From: JBIICS01 sp044238735
Lineage (GTDB): Bacteria; Bacteroidota; Bacteroidia; UBA4408
Assembly (NCBI GenBank): GCA_044238735.1
Contig: JBIICS010000062.1
Span: 1 to 16,003, forward strand
DNA length: 16,003 nucleotides
Reading direction: 5' to 3'
Part shown: one piece after another, positions 8,072 through 15,488 of the stretch
How positions within the stretch are numbered: position 1 is the stretch's first letter
Layout of the letters: the number at the start of each line of letters is the position of its first letter
Made by a program: the position numbers and the translations under genes
The notes under the pieces: generated by a model
What the model was told of the DNA's origin: nothing
The model's database searches: none
What the model saw: only the letters and a program-made list of their open reading frames with translations

Positions 8072-8344
8072 ATGAAAACCGAAAATAAATTTAAAGCAAA
8101 CATGTTTTTAAATAACGCGGTTACTTTTCTAATCATCACATTTTTAATGCTTTTTGTCGCTTCTAAAGGTTTTTGCGAGGAAAGTAAAAAACCAAATTCA
8201 GCTATGCAGGCCATGTTTAAAGAATTGAAGAAGGGTGACGACTCTTCCATGGTTACTTTCTTAATTATTGGCGGCGTTGGAATTATAGTTGGTTTTGCTA
8301 TGTACATGAGCTTCAAAGGTGATAAGAAACCTAAAGCCAAATAA
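8072..8344 (+). CDS. Small two-helix membrane protein of unknown function
   Basis: A 90-residue protein with two hydrophobic segments: about 15-32 (AVTFLIITFLMLFVASKGF) and about 60-79 (MVTFLIIGGVGIIVGFAMYM). The first could be an uncleaved anchor or a signal peptide. The connecting stretch (about 34-58) is charged and soluble, and the tail (KGDKKPKAK) is basic, which favours a cytoplasmic C-terminus with the linker also in the cytoplasm or, if the first segment is cleaved, in the periplasm. The single Cys35 is not in a convincing lipobox. The gene is divergent from rimP, with 125 bases between the rimP -7 element and this ATG, and stands alone. I do not recognise a family. The opposite strand also has a frame of similar length, but only this strand encodes a plausible membrane protein with a normal ATG and a free upstream region. 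Confidence 0.7.
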   Translation: MKTENKFKANMFLNNAVTFLIITFLMLFVASKGFCEESKKPNSAMQAMFKELKKGDDSSMVTFLIIGGVGIIVGFAMYMSFKGDKKPKAK

Positions 8345-8400
8345 TAGTAATCCCCTTCCCAAATTAGCTCAAACCCATATATAAACCAATAAGAATCTTT

Positions 8401-8438
8401 AAAAAAGAAGTGCAGATAACCGTTAGGCTAACTGCACT
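8401..8438 (-). terminator. Rho-independent terminator of the Ton operon
   Basis: On the minus strand, 31 bases after the TPR-protein stop, AGTGCAG (complement of 8432-8438) pairs with CTGCACT (complement of 8409-8415). After one mismatch an inner stem closes on a TAAC loop. The stem is followed by CTTCTTTTTT. The same hairpin could also end the rightward transcript of the small gene at 8072-8344, though the T tract on that side is poor. Confidence 0.8.
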
Positions 8439-8469
8439 CTATCTATACTTTTATATATAAATAAAAGAA

Positions 8470-10047
8470 TTATTTTAATTTACTTAACATGTCTTTGGCC
8501 TCCTTATTATTGGGATCTGTTTCCAGTATCTTGTTTAAATATTCTTTTACTTTTACCATATCTTCTTTGGCAGCAAAATAGGATGCTTCGTATTGCAATA
8601 TTTCAATTATTTCTTTTGTTTGAACTTTAGGATTTAATTTTCCGTCTGGGCCATAAGCAAGACTAATAAATTTATCTGCGTAAGGTTTACATAATTCATA
8701 GTTAACATCTCCAATTTTTATTTTAGAACGGCATCTCCACAAGTAGCCAATGGTTACATCTGGCTTAATTGCAATAACTGAGGCAAAAGCAGTATCTGCC
8801 TCTGTATATTTCTTATCGTAATAGTAGGCTTTACCCAATCCAAAATAATCAAGTGCCGATGGATTTTTTAATGATTTAATTTTCTTGGTATAAGCTGTTT
8901 GGGCTTGGGGATATTTTTTCCAATGGGTGTAAACATCTGCAAGTTCGCCTAAAACTTCAACATCTCCTGTATCTATAGCTAATGACTTTTCAAAATTTAG
9001 CGCGGCTAAGGAATCGTTGTTTGTTTTATTGTATAGTCTTCCATAATAGGTGTAGTCAGAAGCAATTATTTTTTCGGGTTTTACCTGAGCAAAGAATTTG
9101 TTCATGTAACTCAATCCTTCAGGGTATTTTTTGGTTTCGTAATACGAATAACCTAATAAACGTTTCATTACATAATTAGAGGAATCTAATTTTATTACTT
9201 CGTTTATAGTTTTTGATGCATTATCGTAGTCCTTATTCAGGAATAAAGCATAAGCGTATTTAGTTAATGAACTAACATTTCTGTCCGCAAGATCAATATA
9301 AGTTTTAAGAGCTTCGGCTGCTTTATCATATTTGCGTTGTTTATAATACAACTCGCCTAAATCTTTGTAGGCGATAGAGTAGCCAGGATCCAGCTCAATA
9401 GCTTTTTTAAGATTCTCTTCGGCGGTGGACCAGTTACGAGAGCGGACATACACCTGACCAATACGTAAATAGGGTTTAGGTAGTTTATTGTTTATCTCCA
9501 GTGCCTTTTCATAATTAGTGATAGCGGGTCCGCCCTGTAAATCGTCAAGATAAGCATCACCCAATCCTAAAAAAGTATCGGGATTTCGTTTATCTAGCGC
9601 AAGCGATTTGTTATAATATTCAATAGCTTTCTTTGGTTCTTTAATATCGGCGGTAGAGTATGCGCTACCGATTGCGTTAAGTACTTTGGCATCTTTTTCT
9701 TTGGTAATACTCAGTGCTTTATCAAAATTTTTCTTTGATTCTGTTCCGTTTTTGTCATTTAAGGCAATTTTTCCTAAACCAACATAGCAATAGGGGTTGC
9801 TTGGATTCTTGGTAATACCGTCGTTAAATGCCATTTTAGCCGAATCGGGTCTTTCAAATTCTAAATAAATATTACCCAGATAGTAGTTTGCTTCGGGGTT
9901 ATTTCCCTTTGCTAACGTTCTGAATATAGACGCGGCTTTATTTAATTTATCATTTTCCCAGGCCTTAATTCCTTCGTCAATAGTTTGTGCTTTTGTATGA
10001 AAGCTTAATAATAAAGCTGATAATACAACAAGTGTTTTCTTTTTCAT
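8470..10047 (-). CDS. Secreted tetratricopeptide-repeat protein of the Ton operon
   Basis: A 525-residue protein with a clear signal peptide (MKKKTLVVLSALLLSFHTKA, cleavage expected before Gln21), so it should be periplasmic. The rest is a continuous array of roughly a dozen TPR units. Good examples are near 157-190 (FLGLGDAYLDD), 191-224 (YLRIGQVY), 225-257 (YKDLGELYYKQRKYDKAAEA) and 400-430 (YFGLGKAYYYDKKYTEA). TPR arrays act as protein-binding scaffolds. It is the last gene of the exbB-exbD-exbD-tonB operon, 15 bases after the PstS-like lipoprotein gene, and is followed by a terminator. This makes it a candidate periplasmic scaffold or adaptor for that complex, which is inference. No enzymatic domain is visible. 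Confidence 0.9.
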   Translation of the reverse strand: MKKKTLVVLSALLLSFHTKAQTIDEGIKAWENDKLNKAASIFRTLAKGNNPEANYYLGNIYLEFERPDSAKMAFNDGITKNPSNPYCYVGLGKIALNDKNGTESKKNFDKALSITKEKDAKVLNAIGSAYSTADIKEPKKAIEYYNKSLALDKRNPDTFLGLGDAYLDDLQGGPAITNYEKALEINNKLPKPYLRIGQVYVRSRNWSTAEENLKKAIELDPGYSIAYKDLGELYYKQRKYDKAAEALKTYIDLADRNVSSLTKYAYALFLNKDYDNASKTINEVIKLDSSNYVMKRLLGYSYYETKKYPEGLSYMNKFFAQVKPEKIIASDYTYYGRLYNKTNNDSLAALNFEKSLAIDTGDVEVLGELADVYTHWKKYPQAQTAYTKKIKSLKNPSALDYFGLGKAYYYDKKYTEADTAFASVIAIKPDVTIGYLWRCRSKIKIGDVNYELCKPYADKFISLAYGPDGKLNPKVQTKEIIEILQYEASYFAAKEDMVKVKEYLNKILETDPNNKEAKDMLSKLK

Positions 10048-10062
10048 ATTTTAGGATATAAT

Positions 10063-11016
10063 CTATTTTTTAAACTGAATAATTCTAACCGGAGCTGTTG
10101 CGGGCAATAAACCCGATTTTAAAATAATACGTTGTCCTTTTTCACCTGCAACAAAGGAAGCAAAGCCCGTGCCTAAGCCTGTGCGTGCCTCCCGGCTTAC
10201 AATAAAAACTTCACGAAGTAAAGGATATTGGCGAGTTGCAATATAAGCCTGGTAAGGTTTTACGTATTCCGGGTCGTTTATGCCGGTATCGGGAGCAGAA
10301 ATCGATACCACATTAATTCGTTTCAGGAAAGATTGTGCCATGGGGTCCTCGGCATCCGAAACCCAGTTAACACCAATTACTCCAAGTGCATTTTTGTTTT
10401 TCTCTACATAATCAATTACCTCCGCATTTGATTTTACAGCAAAGCAGTTTTTAGGCAGTGGTTTATTCTTGTTTAATTTTTCTTGAAGATAACGAGCCGT
10501 ACTGGATCCGTTGGCATCAAATACAATGTTAAGGTCTCCAATGTTTGAGTTTTTCGACAATTGATTCCAGTTGGTAAATTCTCCTGAGATAATCTGTTCC
10601 AGTTTTTCGTAAGTAATTAATGTGTCTTTATTTTCGTTGTTTACTATTAATGCCACAGCATCGTTTGCAATTAAGATATTGCGAGGACTAATCGGAATTT
10701 TTTTGAGTTCAGCTGTTTCGGCATCGTTTATTTTGCGCGGAACCACAATACAACGAACGCTGTCTTTCATTAATAAATTAAAAGCCTCTGATTCGTTAGT
10801 GTATATTACGTTAAGTTTAGTGCGAGGATATAAGGCGTGGAAGGTGTCTATTTCGCCCTGCATTATGGGCTTATAACACTCATCTATGGCAATATTAATT
10901 TCACCGCTGGTTGGAGTGTCCAGTGGTTTGCCTTTTTTATCGGTTTGGCTGCATGAAACGAAGTAGAACATACCAATCAGTCCTATTATTACACGTGATA
11001 TCTTATTATTAAACAT
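10063..11016 (-). CDS. PstS-like periplasmic substrate-binding lipoprotein
   Basis: A 317-residue protein with a signal sequence ending in a lipobox-like FVSC, lipidation expected at Cys22. The body resembles the PstS/PBP-like phosphate-binding fold: INIAIDECYKP near 40-50, ISGEFTNWNQL (143-153) matching the conserved F-x-N-W region, and DANGSST (167-173) at the place of the PstS RxDGSGT loop. The arginine that contacts phosphate in E. coli PstS is Asp167 here, and the first binding loop lacks its usual Gly/Ser/Thr cluster, so phosphate may not be the ligand. No pstC, pstA or pstB accompanies it. It overlaps the preceding 77-residue gene by 8 bases and sits inside the exbB-exbD-tonB operon. 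Fold assignment is good; ligand and role are unknown. Confidence 0.87.
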   Translation of the reverse strand: MFNNKISRVIIGLIGMFYFVSCSQTDKKGKPLDTPTSGEINIAIDECYKPIMQGEIDTFHALYPRTKLNVIYTNESEAFNLLMKDSVRCIVVPRKINDAETAELKKIPISPRNILIANDAVALIVNNENKDTLITYEKLEQIISGEFTNWNQLSKNSNIGDLNIVFDANGSSTARYLQEKLNKNKPLPKNCFAVKSNAEVIDYVEKNKNALGVIGVNWVSDAEDPMAQSFLKRINVVSISAPDTGINDPEYVKPYQAYIATRQYPLLREVFIVSREARTGLGTGFASFVAGEKGQRIILKSGLLPATAPVRIIQFKK

Positions 11017-11242
11017 CCAGGTTCTGATTATTGTTTTTCCATTTCATGTATCCCTTAAAACCCCTTAAAATTCCGTAACATATTAAGATAAAACCAAAGA
11101 GGTATCGGTAAGAGTTTGGCAAATTTACATCTTTTGACCAAATAACGTAGCCGCTTGCAAAAAGATAAAGTGCGGCCATAAAAAAACCGAAATACAAGGG
11201 TGTTTTACCTTGCATTTCGGTTTTAAGTTTTGGAACGGGCAT
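11009..11242 (-). CDS. Small two-helix membrane protein in the Ton operon
   Basis: A 77-residue protein with two hydrophobic helices, about 15-35 (TPLYFGFFMAALYLFASGYVI, preceded by a basic start) and about 44-60 (YRYLFGFILICYGILRG). They are joined by a short polar loop, and the tail is basic (KGYMKWKNNNQN). By the positive-inside rule both ends would be cytoplasmic. It begins 10 bases after tonB and its last 8 bases overlap the start of the PstS-like gene, so translation is probably coupled. I recognise no named family. Its place between tonB and the binding protein suggests a small accessory subunit of the same membrane complex; this is inference. Confidence 0.78.
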   Translation of the reverse strand: MPVPKLKTEMQGKTPLYFGFFMAALYLFASGYVIWSKDVNLPNSYRYLFGFILICYGILRGFKGYMKWKNNNQNLDV

Positions 11243-11252
11243 AGCCGTTTTA

Positions 11253-12065
11253 TTAGCGTAATGTAAATTTAATAGGTAAAGAATACCAAACGTTAACCGC
11301 TTTTCCGTTTTGTTTTCCAGGTTTCCAAGATGGCATTACTTTTAAAACCCGAACAGCCTCCTGTTCTAAGTTTGGACCTCCTTTAACGCCACGGGCAACT
11401 GAAATATCGTTAGGCTTTCCATTTGCATCAATATAAAAGCGTAAGTAAACAGTACCCTGAATACCAGCTTCTTTTTCCATTTGAGGATATTTGATGTTGT
11501 TGCCTAAAAATTTATAAAGTTCTTCAACCCCGCCAGGAAATTCGGGCATTTGTTCAACTGTAACGAATATCTCAGGAGCAGCTTCTTCCACAACCTGATT
11601 TCCGTTTCCTTCCAATAAGGATTGATCAACACCATCATCACTACCTTCAACGGTTTTAGTTGAGGCATCAACGGTTTTTAAATCCTCCTGTGTTGGTGGT
11701 GGTTCTTCTGGAACTTCTTTATCCGGAACAATTTCCGGTGGAGTAAATTTTACGGTAGATTTTAATGGTGGCGGAGGTTCTACCGGTGGTGGCGGCGGCT
11801 CGTTTTTATCTAACGGCGGCGGCTCCTCTAGTGTAGTTACTTCGGTTTGTTTTAAAATCTCTTCCTGAGGCAAAGCGTCAGAAATTAATCGGGCTACAAT
11901 GGGGCCAGCAATAGAAAGTGCAAAAATGACTGCCGTTAATATTACACCCAAAATAATGTTTTTAGAGTATAGTTTGCGAAGCTCGAAGGCGCCGTATTCC
12001 TGATTACGGTCTTCAAATACCATATCGCACCACTCTTTGTTTAATAAATCTAGTTTTCCTGACAT
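11253..12065 (-). CDS. tonB: TonB-family energy transducer
   Basis: A 270-residue inner-membrane protein that passes proton-motive energy from ExbB/ExbD to outer-membrane receptors. A short cytoplasmic segment (1-34, containing NQEYGAFELRK, common in Bacteroidota TonB proteins) precedes one transmembrane helix (about 36-61). A proline-rich periplasmic spacer (about 81-125, with EPPPPPVEPPPP) follows. The TonB C-terminal domain spans about 172-270, with the features MPEFPGG (173-179), YP (193-194), GTVYLRFYID (204-213) and a closing LPIKFTLR. All domains are complete. The gene lies 8 bases after the second exbD and 10 before the small membrane-protein gene, firmly inside the operon. Confidence 0.95.
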   Translation of the reverse strand: MSGKLDLLNKEWCDMVFEDRNQEYGAFELRKLYSKNIILGVILTAVIFALSIAGPIVARLISDALPQEEILKQTEVTTLEEPPPLDKNEPPPPPVEPPPPLKSTVKFTPPEIVPDKEVPEEPPPTQEDLKTVDASTKTVEGSDDGVDQSLLEGNGNQVVEEAAPEIFVTVEQMPEFPGGVEELYKFLGNNIKYPQMEKEAGIQGTVYLRFYIDANGKPNDISVARGVKGGPNLEQEAVRVLKVMPSWKPGKQNGKAVNVWYSLPIKFTLR

Positions 12066-12073
12066 TTTAAATC

Positions 12074-12715
12074 TTATAATTGGGCTTGTACACCGTTTAA
12101 CAATTCTTTTTCAGGTTCAGCAAGATCGTCAACCACCGCATATCGACCTACATTACAAATTAGCATCTCGTCTAAAATATCAACCAGATTTTTGTAGGTT
12201 GCTTTTTCATCGGATTTAATAACTACAATTAAACCATCTTTAAAAGCCTTAATTCGACCAACGTTGGCTTTGTAAATCTCTTCTGTAATTTCTTTACTTT
12301 TAAATTTCTCTTTGTAAATAGGAATAGAATCCACAGCCGAGTTACGCGAACGGTTTTCCGTTAATAAAAATTTACGGATACCCTCGTTTCCATAACCAAT
12401 AACAGTAGGGGTTCCGGGGGTACCATCCTGACTGGTAAAATAATAAACGATTTTATTTTTATCGGTTAGAATGAGTGTTACTGCCTGAGAGGCTTTAATT
12501 TTTGTTTCTTCTTCCTCGGTTTTAGGTTTTTCTTTATCGGGGAAGGTAATTTCCATGGTTGTGGGCTTATTCATGGAAGTAGTTAACATAAAGAATGTAA
12601 TCAACAGGAAACCTAAATCCACCATTGGAGTAAAATCCACACGAGTAGACATCTTTTTCGCTGCGGGCTTATTACCTTTCTTTTTACCACCGCCACCGCC
12701 TTCTATTTCTGCCAT
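12074..12715 (-). CDS. exbD: Biopolymer transporter ExbD, second copy
   Basis: A 213-residue stator protein of the Ton motor. The cytoplasmic N-terminus has a glycine/lysine run (GGGGGKKKGNK). The single transmembrane helix (about 32-48) starts with DFTPMVDLGFLLITFFML, where Asp33 corresponds to the essential proton-carrying Asp25 of E. coli ExbD. The periplasmic domain is about 165 residues, longer than the roughly 95 residues of E. coli, with an insertion around 95-150. It is only moderately like the neighbouring exbD and is not a recent duplicate. It lies 34 bases after that gene and 8 before tonB. Confidence 0.93.
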   Translation of the reverse strand: MAEIEGGGGGKKKGNKPAAKKMSTRVDFTPMVDLGFLLITFFMLTTSMNKPTTMEITFPDKEKPKTEEEETKIKASQAVTLILTDKNKIVYYFTSQDGTPGTPTVIGYGNEGIRKFLLTENRSRNSAVDSIPIYKEKFKSKEITEEIYKANVGRIKAFKDGLIVVIKSDEKATYKNLVDILDEMLICNVGRYAVVDDLAEPEKELLNGVQAQL

Positions 12716-12749
12716 GCTTTAAAATTTTAATTAGTTAATATACTAAATA

Positions 12750-13346
12750 TTATTCTGGTTTTTCTGCAGAAGTAATTAAATTAAAACGGTTCACTTTTTT
12801 GTCTTGAACAGTAGAGATAACTTGTTTTACTGCAGGGTATTTGGCATCGCCATCTCCTTTTATAGCCACACGAATGTTATTATTTACCAAACGTGCCTGC
12901 CAAATCCAGTCACCCAGCTCATTATTTAAGCTATCGCACGGAACGCCTGTAAATTTTACTTTTTTACGTTCATCCGGTTTCATATCCAAATATTGACCCA
13001 GTTGCTTAATTGATACCCCAAACTGTTCTGTTAAAGAAAACTCTTTCTTTTGAGCAGGTGTAAAACTTACTTTGTATTTCTCACTCATTTTGTCGAGAAG
13101 TGAAGCGCGATTTTGTTGTCCGTCTATACCGAACAACACGCGCCCTTCTTTATCAACGGTAAGGAGCATTACATCAGATTCGGGTAATTTAATTTCGGAG
13201 ATAGACGAAGGCGTAGTAATTTGTACGGGTTCATCAGGCTTAAATTTGGTTGCAAGCATGAAGAACGTAAGCAACAGAAACGCTACGTCGGTCATGGCCG
13301 TCATATCGATACTGGTGCTTTTACGAGGTACTTTAACTTTTGGCAT
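12750..13346 (-). CDS. exbD: Biopolymer transporter ExbD, first copy
   Basis: A 198-residue ExbD with a short basic cytoplasmic start (MPKVKVPRKS) and one transmembrane helix (about 18-34, MTDVAFLLLTFFML). Asp20 is at the essential proton-relay position. The periplasmic domain includes the ExbD-typical LPES/VMLLTVDKEGRV strand region (54-70) and an insertion (about 85-150) not found in the short enterobacterial proteins. The C-terminal RVAIKGDGDAKYPAVKQVI matches the conserved end of ExbD/TolR. It follows exbB by 36 bases and precedes the second exbD by 34. Presence of both helix aspartates in the two copies suggests both are functional stator subunits. Confidence 0.93.
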   Translation of the reverse strand: MPKVKVPRKSTSIDMTAMTDVAFLLLTFFMLATKFKPDEPVQITTPSSISEIKLPESDVMLLTVDKEGRVLFGIDGQQNRASLLDKMSEKYKVSFTPAQKKEFSLTEQFGVSIKQLGQYLDMKPDERKKVKFTGVPCDSLNNELGDWIWQARLVNNNIRVAIKGDGDAKYPAVKQVISTVQDKKVNRFNLITSAEKPE

Positions 13347-13382
13347 TGCCTAAGGTCTTTTAGTTAATGATAATAACGTTAA

Positions 13383-14204
13383 TTATTTGTTTTTATGCGA
13401 TGCAGCAAATTGTTGTACAATGCTAAATCCAGCTTCATCAATCGTATGTGTTATTGAATCGATTTTAGAAGTAAATACATTGTAAAGGATGATCGCTAAA
13501 GCAGAGTTACCGATACCTAAAGCAGTATTAATAAGTGCCTCAGAGATACCCGATGCTAACGCTACTGAATCCGGTGAACCGGCGGTTGCTAACGCTGAGA
13601 ACGCTTTAATCATACCGATTACCGTTCCTAGTAGAGCTACTAGAGTAGAAACAGAAGCCATGGTTGCAATAATAACCAGGTTTTTTTCTAACATAGGTAG
13701 TTCTAGTGAAGTAGCTTCTTCTAATTCTTTTTGAATAGCAATTACTTTTTGATCTTTATCTAAATCGGTTGCTGCTTCCATTTCTTTGTATTTGTGTAAT
13801 GCTGTTTTAACAACATTAGCTACAGAGCCTTTCTGAGCATCACATTCTGTTACTGCACCCGAAATATTATTTGCAGATAATGCAGATTTAATTTTGCGCA
13901 TAAATGTATTGGAAGCAGACTTACCACTTGCTTTACCAATAGTTAACGAACGTTCTATAGAAAAGGTAATATTCATTAATACTAAAGAGATTAAGATTGG
14001 AACGATAAAACCACCTTTGTGAATTAAACCTAATACGTGACGAACGCCTTCCTGAACGGGATGATTGTTAGGATCGCCACCTTCAAAGTTGGCAGGATCA
14101 CCCATTACAAACATATAAATTGAAATACCCATTGCTATACAAATTGGAATAGCTAATGAAGCGAACATACTTTGGATTTTGCTTTCTGATTTTCCAGTGC
14201 TCAT
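13383..14204 (-). CDS. exbB: ExbB/TolQ/MotA-family proton channel
   Basis: A 273-residue inner-membrane protein forming the pentameric proton channel with ExbD. Hydrophobic segments lie at about 14-34, 64-84, 173-200 and 217-243. The first is an extra N-terminal helix seen in many Bacteroidota homologues. The last two form the MotA/TolQ/ExbB core, with Thr194 in LLGTVIGMIKAF and Thr227 in ALINTALGIGNSA at the places of the conserved pore threonines. The cytoplasmic domain (about 85-165) is helical and charged. It is the first gene of the seven-gene operon, 36 bases before exbD. The upstream gap to the divergent lipoprotein gene is long, so the operon promoter is probably there. Confidence 0.95.
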   Translation of the reverse strand: MSTGKSESKIQSMFASLAIPICIAMGISIYMFVMGDPANFEGGDPNNHPVQEGVRHVLGLIHKGGFIVPILISLVLMNITFSIERSLTIGKASGKSASNTFMRKIKSALSANNISGAVTECDAQKGSVANVVKTALHKYKEMEAATDLDKDQKVIAIQKELEEATSLELPMLEKNLVIIATMASVSTLVALLGTVIGMIKAFSALATAGSPDSVALASGISEALINTALGIGNSALAIILYNVFTSKIDSITHTIDEAGFSIVQQFAASHKNK

Positions 14205-14556
14205 TTTTATTAGTTTTTGATTATTAGTTTATTTGGTTTAAATTAAGCTGCAAGTATAATAAATTTTATTTATAAAGCTTTACCGGGCACTACTTTTATA
14301 AAACAATTAACTTAAGGTTAATATTGTTTAAAAGCATATATTTTTTGGAATCGTAAATCTGAAATGCAGAAGAGCAATTTAAAATAGTATCTCCATTATT
14401 CATATCCGTTTAATTTAATTGTTAACGCTTCGTAATAGAACGAAAATTTTAATTGTTTAATTTAAAAAAACACCAAAAAAAGACGTTTTTTAAATTGTTT
14501 TTTAATACTTTTAGGCACGTATTTCTTTAAATTTGATTGATTTAAGATATTTAAAC
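14205..14556. other. Divergent intergenic region between exbB and lipoprotein gene
   Basis: This 352-base AT-rich gap lies between two genes pointing apart and must hold both promoters. I see no convincing gene in it. On the minus strand TATACTTG (14251-14258) is one base from the TAnnTTTG -7 consensus and 47 bases before exbB, but no -33 element is evident. On the plus strand TACTTTTA (14506-14513) is an equally imperfect candidate, 43 bases before the lipoprotein ATG. An imperfect inverted repeat is present: AATTTAAAAAAAC (14459-14471) and GTTTTTTAAATT (14485-14496). Confidence 0.5.
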
Positions 14557-15462
14557 ATGGAAAATTCTTTTAAAACAGTATCCGTTTTATCCAAAACAGT
14601 TTTAGTTGGATCAATTATTATATTTATGGCCTCATGTGGTGATGGAGGTAAAGAGGAGACTCAAACTATCGATACTGCCCGCTCGAGTTTGATTAAAAAC
14701 AATACGCAAAAAGTATTTTACTCTGTTCCTTCTCCATTGGAAATGGCAAGCTTATTGCAGAAAGCAGGTGCAAAATACGATCGAATGATTTTAAATGATA
14801 TTAATAATACTTCGCGTTATAGCTCTAATGCTGCAAAAGCCATAAATCTTGGAATCTATGGAGCAGATTTAACCTATACTTCTGTGTTCGATCAAACACA
14901 GGAAACCATGTTCTATCTTAAGGCCGCTAAAAACTTGGCCGATGGATTAGGTGTTACCGAGGCTTTTAAAAAGGAAACAATTGAGCGAATGGAGAACAAC
15001 ATCAGCAACAAAGACTCAATGATGGCGATTATCTCAGATTCTTTTACCGAAACGGATGCTTATCTTCAAGAGAATGATCGATCAAACGTTTCTGCTTTGG
15101 TTATTGCCGGCGGGTGGATAGAAGGGCTATATTTGGCTTGTAAAGTTGCAAAGGTAGCTCCAAAAGGAGAGGATGTTAAAACCCGTATAGCTGAACAAAA
15201 ATTATCATTGGAAAATTTGTTGGGCATTATGTCTGCTTATCCCGAAGATCCGGCGGTTGCAGATTTCTCTAAAGATTTAAATGGATTAAAAGAGGTTTAC
15301 TCATCCATAAATGTAGCCACTGGTGATACCAAATTATCTACAGATGAGGCTTCAGGTGTAGTTACCATTGGTTCGGATGCTCCAAAGGCAACGGTTTCTC
15401 CAGAACAATTAGAATTAATCTTGAAAAAAGTTGAGGAAATTCGTAACAAACTAATCAACTAG
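14557..15462 (+). CDS. Lipoprotein of unknown function
   Basis: A 301-residue protein whose signal peptide ends in the lipobox MASC, lipidation expected at Cys27, followed by GDGGKEE. I use the ATG at 14557; an in-frame TTG at 14533 would add eight residues that spoil the normal signal-peptide start. The mature part is predicted mainly helical and begins with VPSPLEMASLLQKAGAKYDR, then NLGIYGADLTYTSVF. It ends in a charged helix (LILKKVEEIRNKLIN). Similar proteins are, to my memory, common conserved hypotheticals in Bacteroidota, but I know of no assigned function. The next gene follows 26 bases later in the same direction, so the two are probably co-transcribed. Confidence 0.88.
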   Translation: MENSFKTVSVLSKTVLVGSIIIFMASCGDGGKEETQTIDTARSSLIKNNTQKVFYSVPSPLEMASLLQKAGAKYDRMILNDINNTSRYSSNAAKAINLGIYGADLTYTSVFDQTQETMFYLKAAKNLADGLGVTEAFKKETIERMENNISNKDSMMAIISDSFTETDAYLQENDRSNVSALVIAGGWIEGLYLACKVAKVAPKGEDVKTRIAEQKLSLENLLGIMSAYPEDPAVADFSKDLNGLKEVYSSINVATGDTKLSTDEASGVVTIGSDAPKATVSPEQLELILKKVEEIRNKLIN

Positions 15463-15488
15463 CTCGTAAAAACTTTAAATTATTAATT

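Noticed and set aside
8056..8340. A 94-residue minus-strand frame opposite the small membrane protein
   Set aside because: It is antisense to a more plausible gene, ends in the gene's own upstream region, and would be a by-product of the hydrophobic codons on the plus strand.
10063..11016. A complete phosphate-uptake (Pst) system
   Set aside because: Only a PstS-like protein is present; no permease, ATPase or phoU gene is in the window, and the protein lacks the key arginine.
14533..14556. TTG start eight codons before the lipoprotein ATG
   Set aside because: The ATG at 14557 yields a standard signal peptide with lipobox; the extension adds polar and charged residues in front of it.
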